NCBI GenBank assembly: GCA_022565395.1 | Contig: JAIUMV010000002.1 | Span: forward strand, 215,400-279,399 | From: Marinobacter sp. | GTDB lineage: Bacteria > Pseudomonadota > Gammaproteobacteria > Pseudomonadales > Oleiphilaceae | Length of the DNA stretch: 64,000 nt | Reading direction: 5' to 3' | Part shown: positions 56,140 to 64,000 of the stretch, piece by piece | Numbering within the stretch: the first letter of the stretch is position 1 | Layout: every line of letters starts with the position of its first letter | Made by a program: the position numbers and the translations under genes | The notes under the pieces: model-generated | Database searches by the model: none | The model's input: only the letters and a program-made list of their open reading frames with translations | Told to the model about the DNA's origin: nothing

Positions 56140-56587
56140 GCAACCACAGACAGCCCGGCACTGGTTTTACCTGCTGCCTCATGCAAGCGCTGAGGCTCGG
56201 CTCCTCTATGCGGCCCGATTGGCAGAAAAGGCGTGGCAGCAGGGCGACCGGGTGTGCTTGACCTGTGGTGACGATGAGCAGTTGGAAGCACTGGATCTTC
56301 AGCTCTGGGACCTGGGGCCGGATAGTTTCCTGCCTCGCCGGGCGTTGCAGAACAGTGGCAACGCCTGCCCCGAACGCCTGGCGCTTCTGCGAGGCGAACC
56401 CGAACCGGGCCACTGGGATACCGTGATTGTCCTGGCACCTGACTTGCCAGCAAACGCACACCAGTTCAAACGGCTGGCGCTGATCGCCAGCAGCGATCCC
56501 GCTGTGTTGAGCCAGGCCCGTGCACACTTCCGCCAGTTACGGACGTTGGGCATCGAGGCTCAAGTCCACGATATGCGCCAGCGCTGA
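56129..56587 (+). CDS. holC: DNA polymerase III chi subunit HolC
   Basis: 152 aa. [35 protein letters not shown] and [19 protein letters not shown] are recognisable HolC features. Links the clamp loader to SSB. The pepA-holC-valS order is common; here holC and valS are separated by about 6 kb of secreted-protein genes. Confidence 0.93.
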   Translation: MATEQPQTARHWFYLLPHASAEARLLYAARLAEKAWQQGDRVCLTCGDDEQLEALDLQLWDLGPDSFLPRRALQNSGNACPERLALLRGEPEPGHWDTVIVLAPDLPANAHQFKRLALIASSDPAVLSQARAHFRQLRTLGIEAQVHDMRQR

Positions 56588-56594
56588 GCAAAAG

Positions 56595-56624
56595 GCCCCG
56601 GCCCGCCCTGGCGCGGGTCGGGGC
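56595..56624. terminator. GC-rich bidirectional hairpin after holC
   Basis: GCCCCGGCCCGC / GCGGGTCGGGGC, a 12-bp stem with one G-T pair, flanked by AAAA on both sides, between convergent genes. Confidence 0.75.
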
Positions 56625-56637
56625 AAAACGGCCTGGA

Positions 56638-57450
56638 TCAGTGGCCGTAAATGCGCATAGAGGTATTGGAAATCACCAAATCGTCAATGAAGATTGACCC
56701 GATAGACGTTCCACCCACCAACACGCTACCGATGGTGATGTCCGCACTGAAGGTGTTGATATCCACCGCCAGGCTGTCTACACCAGCTGCATTGGGTGCT
56801 TTGTAGATGTCCAAATCCGCCAATGCGAACAGACGCACCAGGTTGGGGTTACTGGGATCGTAATCCGCACCTGTGATGCGCATGTCACGAATGCCCATGG
56901 CCAGGAACGGAATGTCCATGCTCATGTCATCAATGGCAAAACGGGTTTCAATATTCAGAGTGTCTGTTGACGTATCAACCTGCAGCTTGAGGGCTCCGAA
57001 CACACCTTCAATATTCAGATTATCCAGCAACACGGTGCTGTCTGAATGCCCACGCAGCTCCCACTCGCCGGTACGCACTGCAAAGTCAACAGGAGATGCA
57101 AAGCCGAGCGGCAGCACCTGGATTACCAGATCACCGTCAGCATTGATATCAATATCGATTTTCATGTTGTCCAGCAGGTCTGTTGCCTGGTTCGGAATCG
57201 CAAAGCCGATCTCCGGGAACATGTCATCGCGGTTGGCACCACCGATAAAGATGTCTTTGATGCCCAACGAGCCTTCATCGGTATAGATAAATTCACCGAT
57301 GGTTACCTGGGCTTCCAGTTCGATGGTGACCCCGGCCTGGCCGGTAATGTCACCCATAATCTGGTCATCAAGGGGCTTCATGCCTGCCTGGGCGGCAAGC
57401 GGCGCTGCGGCAATGCCCAGCGCCAGCAGAGTGGGTTTCAGGCGTTTCAT
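56638..57450 (-). CDS. Secreted DUF6160-like protein (FilA type)
   Basis: 270 aa from ATG 57450 (AGGA 7 nt upstream). Signal peptide MKRLKPTLLALGIAAAPLAAQA, then PLDDQIMGDITGQAGVTIE, the N-terminal mark of the DUF6160/FilA-like proteins. The rest is strand-rich with short acidic repeats (ADGDLVIQVL...SPVDFAVRTG, DTLNIETRFAIDDM). Probably a surface or periplasmic fibre-like protein. Lies downstream of the choice-of-anchor D gene, separated by two strong hairpins. Confidence 0.75.
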   Translation of the reverse strand: MKRLKPTLLALGIAAAPLAAQAGMKPLDDQIMGDITGQAGVTIELEAQVTIGEFIYTDEGSLGIKDIFIGGANRDDMFPEIGFAIPNQATDLLDNMKIDIDINADGDLVIQVLPLGFASPVDFAVRTGEWELRGHSDSTVLLDNLNIEGVFGALKLQVDTSTDTLNIETRFAIDDMSMDIPFLAMGIRDMRITGADYDPSNPNLVRLFALADLDIYKAPNAAGVDSLAVDINTFSADITIGSVLVGGTSIGSIFIDDLVISNTSMRIYGH

Positions 57451-57482
57451 TATTGTCATCCTTATTTGCTCTTGTTGTTGAG

Positions 57483-57548
57483 AGGAGCCACGCATGCGTG
57501 GCTCCTTTACTGCACAGCAGCCACCCGCCCGGTTACTGCGGGTGGCTG
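57483..57548 (-). other. Two strong palindromes between the two secreted-protein genes
   Basis: A perfect 24-bp palindrome AGGAGCCACGCA/TGCGTGGCTCCT (57483-57506) and an 11-bp inverted repeat CAGCCACCCGC/GCGGGTGGCTG (57518-57548). Both lie in the 106-bp space between the choice-of-anchor D gene and the DUF6160-like gene. They may terminate, attenuate or process the transcript. Confidence 0.7.
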
Positions 57549-57556
57549 ACGTCACA

Positions 57557-59377
57557 TCAAAAATCCGGTGTCAGCACCAGATCAATAGTGTTTCCAGAAC
57601 CTGTCATGAACATGTTCAGAACATCGGTCAACAGGCCGCAGTTACGCAGAGGGGGAATGCTGTAAGTGCCTGACACAGGACCACCGAGCAGCGCATCAAA
57701 CTCACCGGTCGGGCTTACCAGATCAATCACCACAGACTCAGAGGTACGGCAGTTCTTACCACCGCCGATAGGCAGACGCAGGCCAAACAGGCTGACTTGC
57801 GCCTTAGGTACGGACACCATCACTTCAGCCTGAGCGGTCAGCGTGTTGTTATCCAGCAGTCCAACAGTCTGGGAGACCTGCTCGAACTCAACATCCGCGA
57901 TGCCCACAATCCTGCGGAAGCCCTGGATCAGCTGGAAGCTGCCGCGAGTCGGGTTCAGCACCATATCCGCAGTGAATTCACCTGTTGCCAGCTTGAGGCT
58001 GGCATCGATGTAGCCATCCAGCGCCAGCGAAGAACCGGCAGCCTTGATAAAGGTCGAGCCTTCAAGGTTCAGCAGCACATCCAGGACAAAATCATTGCCG
58101 CCACCGGTAGGCAGGCCCTGACCAGACAGTGCAACGGAAACAGAGGGCTGGTCGGGATCATCGGACTCGATCACCAGGCTGGCACTGCTGTTACCTTCTG
58201 CAACCGGGGTGTAGCCCAGGTCTACGGTACAGCTCGCAGCTGGCATGACCAGGGCACAGTTGTGGCTCTGGAAGAACTCGCTGTTGGTGTCACCGCTCAG
58301 ATTGATACCGATAATGTTCAGCGCTGCGCTGCCCAGGTTGCTTACCGTCACGCTGCGGTTTGCAGTCTGACCCTGGTTAACCGCACCAAAGTTCACACTC
58401 TCCGGCGAAACGCTGATCTCCGCAACAGGTGCGGCAATGGCACGCCCGGATACAGGGACTTCAACCGTCGCGTTGTTGGGATCGCTGGATTCGACGACCA
58501 GCGTAGTTGCCTGCACACCCTCACCCGCAGGGAAGTAGGTCAGCGTGACGGCACAGCTGCTGCCCGGTGCTACAGTGGTACAGTTATTGGTCTCCATGAA
58601 GCTGGCAGCATCGCCGCCATCCAGGAAGATACCATTCACACCCAACGCAGCATTGCCGGTATTGGAGATGGTCACCGTGCGCTCAGCCGTCAGGCCTGCG
58701 ACCACGCTACCAAAATCAACAGCCTCAGGCGCAACGCGCACGCGAGGCTCAAGCACGGGCTCATCGCCAACAACTTCAAAGGTTTGCAGCACATTGTTCT
58801 GCCCTGGATTCAGGGTACAGTTTGCGACAAACTCACCAATGGGAGGCGGTGCAATCTGGCCAGACGCTGTACGGGCAACCAGGTCAAGGACCAGCTCGTT
58901 GACCTCAATACGCCCCATACCCACATCATCGTTGTCAAAAAGCAACGGCGGCTGCACACCTGTTGCGATTACTTCAAAAGGACCTGATACATTGGGAATC
59001 TGCGATGGCGGCAGATCCAGCTCAACGTTCAGCGGCTGCACCCGCCCCGGCAAGATAACGTTGGTGGTTGAGAACGCCTTGCCCTCAATGGTTTCAGAGC
59101 CAACCAGCTTAAGCCCCAGACGAGAGTCTTCATTGACCAGTGTGACGGCTTCGATACCAAAGGCGGGTGTAGGTTCACCCGCCTGAATAGTTGTCGGCAA
59201 ATCAGCGTTGATAGTGGCGCGGATGGGCTGGTTGCCGATCAGCGGAAACGGACAGGTATACTCAAGTGTCAGGGAAACAGGGTCAGCAGAAGCCACTGAC
59301 GCTGCACCCAGCATGACAGAGGCCGCAATTGCTTGCCCCAGACGTGAGTTCTGGCGGGTTAATGGGAACAAATTCAT
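57557..59377 (-). CDS. Secreted choice-of-anchor D protein with N-terminal DUF6801-like domain
   Basis: 606 aa from ATG 59377 (GAGGATGGAAGA upstream). Signal peptide ends ASA near residue 31. LTLEYTCPFPLIGNQPIRAT begins a DUF6801-like domain. Two Ig-like choice-of-anchor D (ASPM/HYDIN) repeats follow: VAPEAVDFGSVVAGLTAERTV and VSPESVNFGAVNQGQTANRSV, each with a Cys pair. The C-terminal about 160 aa are unassigned. Likely exported and surface or cell-wall associated. Confidence 0.85.
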   Translation of the reverse strand: MNLFPLTRQNSRLGQAIAASVMLGAASVASADPVSLTLEYTCPFPLIGNQPIRATINADLPTTIQAGEPTPAFGIEAVTLVNEDSRLGLKLVGSETIEGKAFSTTNVILPGRVQPLNVELDLPPSQIPNVSGPFEVIATGVQPPLLFDNDDVGMGRIEVNELVLDLVARTASGQIAPPPIGEFVANCTLNPGQNNVLQTFEVVGDEPVLEPRVRVAPEAVDFGSVVAGLTAERTVTISNTGNAALGVNGIFLDGGDAASFMETNNCTTVAPGSSCAVTLTYFPAGEGVQATTLVVESSDPNNATVEVPVSGRAIAAPVAEISVSPESVNFGAVNQGQTANRSVTVSNLGSAALNIIGINLSGDTNSEFFQSHNCALVMPAASCTVDLGYTPVAEGNSSASLVIESDDPDQPSVSVALSGQGLPTGGGNDFVLDVLLNLEGSTFIKAAGSSLALDGYIDASLKLATGEFTADMVLNPTRGSFQLIQGFRRIVGIADVEFEQVSQTVGLLDNNTLTAQAEVMVSVPKAQVSLFGLRLPIGGGKNCRTSESVVIDLVSPTGEFDALLGGPVSGTYSIPPLRNCGLLTDVLNMFMTGSGNTIDLVLTPDF

Positions 59378-59659
59378 TCTTCCATCCTCTTGGTGTGCGT
59401 TCTTGTCTGTCTTGTTATGTCGCAAACTGCATCGGCCAGGCACGAAACCGATCTTGCAGATGGCACCCTTGGTGGGGCGCACGGGCAGCGAAAGCTCTCC
59501 CGCACATGGAAGATGGCGCGTTCAGGTGGGATGGGTCATTGCCAGAACCGGCAACACCATTGTTAAAAAAGGAAGGCTAGATTAACGCTACGAGATTCGT
59601 GATGAGGTTCATACCGCATTAGCGGCCTGGCACACATGACGCAGGCCACAGACCGGGGC

Positions 59660-60682
59660 TCAGGCTCCCCGGTTAATCCGCCGGACTTCCCCTGGCGTTG
59701 TACCGGTCCAGGCACGGTAGGCACGATTGAAACTGGCTTGATCACTGAAACCGAGCCAGCTGGCGATAGCGTCCAGTGAGAGGTTAGTGTCACAAAGATA
59801 GCGATTGGCAAAAGACAATCGTATTTCATTGCGAATATCCCGGAACGAGGTGCCCAGCTCCGCCAGGTGATTGCGCAGCGAACGGGGATTCATACCCAGG
59901 GCTTCAGCGGTGTTCTCCAAGGAACATTCGCGACCAGGGCAACTCTCGATAATCTGACGCACCCGGCCCACCAAGCGCTCGCTGCCCGCCTCTGCAACAC
60001 AGATCTCGGATGGGCTGACCAGTGCCATAAGGTCAGCGGTGCTGAGTTCGGGGTCCTGAATGGCTGTCCGGGCGGTACAAATGCGAGCCTCACTGGCATC
60101 ACTGGCAAACTCCAGCAGCGCCCTTGGTGCCAGGGCCTGCCAATGAGTCAGTGACGCCCTGGAGGGCCATGAAAACTTGAGTGTGACTTGCCGGGATAGA
60201 CGTGTCGCCAGGGTATAGATACTGCCCAGATAGACTTTGGTGATGAACCGGCCCACCTCACCCAAGCCCCAGTGATCAGACAGCACGATGACGGCCGTAT
60301 CACCCGCAAAGCTCACCTCCATCTCCAGAATCGGTATAGTGACGCGCTGCTGATGCACAATCATCGTAATCAGCTGCTTGTGATCCGCCTTGCTGAGCAG
60401 GGTATAGCCCGCAAGCCCATGCGCCACCAGATCCAGCTGCTTGCCGAGCTCGAAAGGCAGACATTCGTCCTCTACCAAGGACATAATTCGCTCAATCAAC
60501 CGTGCAAGCTGTCGCATGGACAGAAAGCCGTCAGGCTGCTCCACAAACGCCAGATCCACACCCGTGCCCTGTACCAGGGCTTGATTGCCAATCCCCTTAC
60601 TCGCCAATACGCGCGCAAAGACGCGCCAATAACCAACAGCGAGCACAGGAATGTCCCACGCCTTATCGGAAGAGTTTGTCAT
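59660..60682 (-). CDS. AraC-family regulator (OruR/arabinose-binding-domain type)
   Basis: 340 aa from ATG 60682. N-terminal DUF/Arabinose_bd-like domain (about 15-200) and C-terminal AraC HTH (SLENTAEALGMNPRSLRNHLAELGTSFRDI..., DAIASWLGFSDQASFNRAYRAWTGTTPGEVRR). The class often governs lipid, alkane or amino-acid use. It lies upstream of the secreted-protein genes on the same strand (282-bp gap) and may control them, though no site was identified. Confidence 0.92.
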   Translation of the reverse strand: MTNSSDKAWDIPVLAVGYWRVFARVLASKGIGNQALVQGTGVDLAFVEQPDGFLSMRQLARLIERIMSLVEDECLPFELGKQLDLVAHGLAGYTLLSKADHKQLITMIVHQQRVTIPILEMEVSFAGDTAVIVLSDHWGLGEVGRFITKVYLGSIYTLATRLSRQVTLKFSWPSRASLTHWQALAPRALLEFASDASEARICTARTAIQDPELSTADLMALVSPSEICVAEAGSERLVGRVRQIIESCPGRECSLENTAEALGMNPRSLRNHLAELGTSFRDIRNEIRLSFANRYLCDTNLSLDAIASWLGFSDQASFNRAYRAWTGTTPGEVRRINRGA

Positions 60683-61119
60683 GTTTAACAGTGTTCTCGG
60701 CTGGACAATCCCCCAGGCCGGGGCCGCCATACCCTACACCACCAAGACAACACAGACAGGATGAACCGCGGGTTGCAGCCACACAACCTACCTAAAGGCC
60801 ATTCAGTCATACTGAGCAGAAATGACCCAAGCCAGTATAGGGAGCTGCTCCCAAGCAAGACTGACGCCTTGAACACAATCCTGGGCAAATGGCCCAAACT
60901 CACCATTTTGCCATTGATGCCTTTACAGCCAGCATGTCGAATTTCTTTACACGTGCTCACTAACGAGAACGAAATACTCCCGCTATTTCAATGAAATGAA
61001 GATATGGCACGAAATGAGCTTGTAATTTACTAAGTTGCTTAACAGGCCTCCCCCCGCACGAAGCCTGACAAGCAACCCTGACAACCACCTCTGGGCAGTT
61101 CCGTAGTGAGGTACCCGCC
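60683..61119. other. 437-bp intergenic region
   Basis: Holds the promoters of the leftward AraC-type gene and rightward PEP-CTERM gene. I saw no convincing ORF, hairpin or known operator in it. Confidence 0.4.
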
Positions 61120-61713
61120 ATGACCGCATTATATAAAGTAATCCTTGGCCTGTTTGCCGCGTTATGCCTTGCCACAACGGCAGTCGCAGGCCCAATTGCT
61201 CTTGATCCCTCCACAGCCGATTTCGATGGCAATAGTGGCGCTGGCAACTACGGCCCCAGCAACTGCGAGCCCGGTTGAATCAACGACCTGTTCGGCACCA
61301 GCTTCACCAACGCGGACTTGCTCTACAGAGCCAGCTTTGGCGATCCGGACGAAGGCAGCTTTGCCAATTCCTACTCGGCCAGCTGGGTAACCAAACCCGG
61401 CGAACCCAATGACCCCACCGGCGGCACGATCAGCTGGGACGCCACCCAGTCGTCTATAGCATGCCTTGCTTGCTATCTGGCAGTTAAGGATGGCAACCAT
61501 GATCCCCGCTATTACTTCTTTGACCTCAGCGGTCTGTGGGACGGCGTAAGCGACATTGTCCTGTCAGGCTTCTGGGCCGATGGCAGAGGCGCGGTTTCCC
61601 ATGTGTCCATCTGGGGGACAACCGGCATCATCGTTCCTGAGCCTGGCACCATGGCCATGCTGCTGACCGGGTTGCTCGGCCTGGTCGCCACCCGTCGGCG
61701 TCGCACCAACTAA
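61120..61713 (+). pseudogene. PEP-CTERM protein gene interrupted by in-frame TGA
   Basis: Reading from ATG 61120 gives a signal peptide (MTALYKVILGLFAALCLATTAVA), then ...SNCEPG, a TGA at 61276-61278 (codon 53), and the same frame continues INDLFGTSFTNADLLYRA... to a C-terminal VPEPGTMAMLLTGLLGLVATRRRR, a classical PEP-CTERM sorting signal. No frame change is needed: one codon breaks a 197-codon gene. It may be a real nonsense mutation, readthrough, or a sequencing error; a Cys codon (TGC/TGT) at this place would fit the NCEPG context. Without repair only a 52-residue fragment is made. Confidence 0.82.
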
Positions 61714-61730
61714 CCCTTACCAACCTAATG

Positions 61731-61768
61731 AAAAGCTGACAGCCTGCCGGGCTGTCAGCTTTTTTTAC
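61731..61768 (+). terminator. Rho-independent terminator after the PEP-CTERM gene
   Basis: AAAGCTGACAGC-ctgccg-GGCTGTCAGC followed by TTTTTTT; strong stem and T-run. Confidence 0.95.
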
Positions 61769-61896
61769 ATCCAGACATCGACATTGTGTCCATCATGTAT
61801 CGGTTTAAGCAGTGGCTGTTCAGTAAACCGGTGACAACGCCTGCCCGGCCTGTAAGATAGCACCCATAGAAACTTTTCCATGACGGCCTCAACACC

Positions 61897-62505
61897 ATGC
61901 ATCGCGACAAACCCTTTTCTCAAGCCTGCGAAAACAACAAACGTCCGATACTTGAACAGCTGGCGCGGTTGTTCACCCTGCCGGGCACGATACTGGAGAT
62001 CGGCAGCGGCACCGGGCAACATGTCGCCTACTTTGCGGCGGAGCTGCCGCATCTGACCTGGCAACCCAGCGAACGGCCCACCATGACCCACCTGTGCCTG
62101 CCCTGGATACAGGAGGCAAAGCTTAACAACCTCAACCCGCCCATTCCGCTGGATGTAAGCCAGCCTCAATGGCCGCCCCTGGACGTTAACGGTATTTTTT
62201 CAGCCAATACGGCCCATATCATGGCCTGGCCTGACGTGGAAAAAATGTTCTGGGGTGCAAGCCAGTATCTGGCAGCCAACGCGCTTTTCGTACTCTACGG
62301 CCCATTCAACTATCAGGGCCGCTACACCAGCGAAAGTAACGCACAATTTGACCGCCAGTTGCGGGCTCAGGCCGGGCACATGGGAATACGGGATATGGAT
62401 GACCTGCTCCCCCTCGCGCGCCAAGCCGGGATGACGCTGGCAGAGGACATCACCATGCCTGCAAACAACCGTTTGCTGGTTTGGCGCAAGCTTGCGACCG
62501 CGTAG
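61897..62505 (+). CDS. DUF938 SAM-dependent methyltransferase-like protein
   Basis: 202 aa. KPFSQACENNKRPILEQLARLF, the SAM loop ILEIGSGTGQHVAYFA, LTWQPSER and ANTAHIMAWPDVEKMF are DUF938 hallmarks. The substrate is unknown. It lies between the PEP-CTERM gene and valS on the same strand. Confidence 0.93.
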   Translation: MHRDKPFSQACENNKRPILEQLARLFTLPGTILEIGSGTGQHVAYFAAELPHLTWQPSERPTMTHLCLPWIQEAKLNNLNPPIPLDVSQPQWPPLDVNGIFSANTAHIMAWPDVEKMFWGASQYLAANALFVLYGPFNYQGRYTSESNAQFDRQLRAQAGHMGIRDMDDLLPLARQAGMTLAEDITMPANNRLLVWRKLATA

Positions 62506-62583
62506 CCCCCTTACCCTCTGCCATGTATAATTTCGCCCTTGTCCCATTTTCTACTTACGATACTTCCGAGCAGCAGACCCACA

Positions 62584-64000
62584 ATGGATAAGACCTACCA
62601 GCCAGAAAACATCGAGAGCCAGTGGTACCAAGCCTGGGAGAAAAAAGGCTACTTTCGCCCATCCGGCAAGGGTGATGCCTACAGCATCATGATCCCGCCT
62701 CCCAATGTCACTGGCAGCCTGCATATGGGCCATGCCTTTCAGCACACCATCATGGATACACTGACCCGCTTCCAGCGGATGCAGGGCAAAAACACCCTCT
62801 GGCAGGTGGGTACTGACCACGCGGGCATTGCGACCCAGATGGTGGTAGAGCGCAAGCTGGCGGTGGAGGAAGACAAGACCCGTCATGACCTGGGCCGCGA
62901 AGAGTTTATCAAGCGCATCTGGGACTGGAAGGGCCACTCCGGCGGCACTATCACCCGGCAGATGCGTCGGCTGGGCAACTCGGTGGACTGGGAGCACGAG
63001 CGCTTTACCATGGACGATGGTTTCTACCGCGCCGTGCAGGAGGTCTTTATCCGCCTGTACGACGATGGGTTGATCTACCGCGGCAAACGCCTGGTTAACT
63101 GGGACCCCAAACTCCACACCGCCATCTCAGACCTCGAGGTTGAGAACCGCGAGGAGAAGGGCCATTTCTGGCATCTCCGCTACCCCCTCGCCAGCGGTGC
63201 AACCACCAGCGAAGGCAAGGGCTACCTGGTGGTTGCCACTACCCGACCGGAAACCATGTTGGGTGATACGGCGGTAGCCGTGCATCCGGATGATGCCCGT
63301 TATCAGCACCTTATCGGCAAAACCATCTTGCTGCCTTTGGTAAACCGTGAAATCCCCATCGTTGCTGACACCCATGCTGACCCTGAGAAAGGCAGTGGTT
63401 GCGTAAAGATTACGCCTGCACACGACTTCAATGACTATGCCGTGGGTAAACGCCATGGGCTGCCCATGGTCAATATCTTTACCCAGGATGCCGTAGTTCG
63501 CGAAGTCGCCGAGGTCTATAACACCGATGGCGTGCCGTCGGATGCACTGGATGGCCGGCTACCCGCCGAGTTTGCCGGCATGTCCCGCGAAGACGCCCGC
63601 AAGGCCATAGTTGCGGCTATGGATGCTGCTGGCTTGCTGGAACGCGTTGAGGACCATACCCTCAACGTGCCACGGGGCGACCGCTCAGGCCTGATCATCG
63701 AGCCCATGCTCACTGACCAGTGGTTCGTGGACGCAAAAACCCTGGCCAAGCCGGCGATTGAAGCGGTGGAAGATGGCCGTATCCAGTTTGTGCCCAAACA
63801 GTACGAGAATATGTATTTCTCGTGGATGCGGGACATTCAGGACTGGTGCATCTCCCGTCAGCTCTGGTGGGGTCACCGCATTCCGGCCTGGTACGACGCC
63901 GATGGCAACATTTATGTCGGGCAGGATGAGGCAAGCGTACGACAGAAATACCAACTGGACGCCGGGCTGGCCCTGCAACAGGATGACGACGTTCTGGACA
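62584..64000 (+). CDS. valS: Valyl-tRNA synthetase, N-terminal part (runs off the window)
   Basis: About 472 codons from ATG 62584, open to the edge (family about 950 aa). [19 protein letters not shown] start, HIGH motif as HMGH in [15 protein letters not shown], the [15 protein letters not shown] block, and the editing domain with [18 protein letters not shown] and [16 protein letters not shown]. Class I synthetase charging tRNA-Val. Confidence 0.98.
   Translation, partial: MDKTYQPENIESQWYQAWEKKGYFRPSGKGDAYSIMIPPPNVTGSLHMGHAFQHTIMDTLTRFQRMQGKNTLWQVGTDHAGIATQMVVERKLAVEEDKTRHDLGREEFIKRIWDWKGHSGGTITRQMRRLGNSVDWEHERFTMDDGFYRAVQEVFIRLYDDGLIYRGKRLVNWDPKLHTAISDLEVENREEKGHFWHLRYPLASGATTSEGKGYLVVATTRPETMLGDTAVAVHPDDARYQHLIGKTILLPLVNREIPIVADTHADPEKGSGCVKITPAHDFNDYAVGKRHGLPMVNIFTQDAVVREVAEVYNTDGVPSDALDGRLPAEFAGMSREDARKAIVAAMDAAGLLERVEDHTLNVPRGDRSGLIIEPMLTDQWFVDAKTLAKPAIEAVEDGRIQFVPKQYENMYFSWMRDIQDWCISRQLWWGHRIPAWYDADGNIYVGQDEASVRQKYQLDAGLALQQDDDVLD

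Noticed and set aside
61276..61278. Selenocysteine at the TGA of the PEP-CTERM gene
   Set aside because: No convincing SECIS hairpin follows the codon, and exported PEP-CTERM proteins are not known selenoproteins.

Overview
The window is a 64 kb chromosomal segment of a free-living gammaproteobacterium. A marine or oligotrophic type close to Marinobacter/Alcanivorax is inferred from the conserved order alaS-lysC-csrA-tRNA-Ser-tRNA-Arg, a Na+-type oxaloacetate decarboxylase, a C-P lyase cluster, a PEP-CTERM protein and the general protein style. No 16S gene is present, so the genus is not fixed. I saw no prophage, insertion sequence or CRISPR array.

Left end (1-7765): an operon usually annotated as urea uptake and urea carboxylase reads from about 5.2 kb leftwards (binding protein, permease, ATPase, two DUF1989 proteins, carboxylase running off the window). 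Its leader carries a clear guanidine-I (ykkC) riboswitch. Upstream of that lie a sigma-54 promoter and two NtrC-type sites centred near -108 and -139. I therefore read it as a guanidine-assimilation operon controlled by nitrogen limitation and by guanidine. A TonB-dependent receptor is divergent from it.

7.7-17.0 kb: a leftward run of signalling genes (YfiR-like periplasmic protein, CHASE8-type histidine kinase, response regulator, REC-GGDEF-EAL protein) is followed by a ThDP enzyme and two overlapping citrate-synthase-fold proteins whose catalytic positions are all replaced. This is the least explained set in the window. A small lipoprotein, an outer-membrane barrel and phhB follow. 17.1-22.4 kb is a LexA-controlled imuA-imuB-dnaE2 mutagenesis cassette. 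22.4-30.8 kb holds oadGAB, dbpA, a DUF2058 gene, a Tat-signal type II sulfide:quinone oxidoreductase with small membrane partners, and a DUF1622 protein.

30.9-43.8 kb is a complete phosphonate locus: phnD-phnC-phnE1-phnE2-fosA leftwards and phnFGHIJKLMNP plus an EamA transporter rightwards, with shared PhnF-type operators and a possible Pho box. PhnK carries an unusual four-cysteine insertion.

43.8-64 kb is mostly core genome: a PAS-GGDEF protein; tRNA-Arg, a broken tRNA-Arg copy and tRNA-Ser; csrA, lysC, alaS; an RDD protein; lptG/lptF; pepA-holC; then secreted proteins (DUF6160-like, choice-of-anchor D), an AraC regulator, a PEP-CTERM gene interrupted by an in-frame TGA, a DUF938 methyltransferase and the start of valS.
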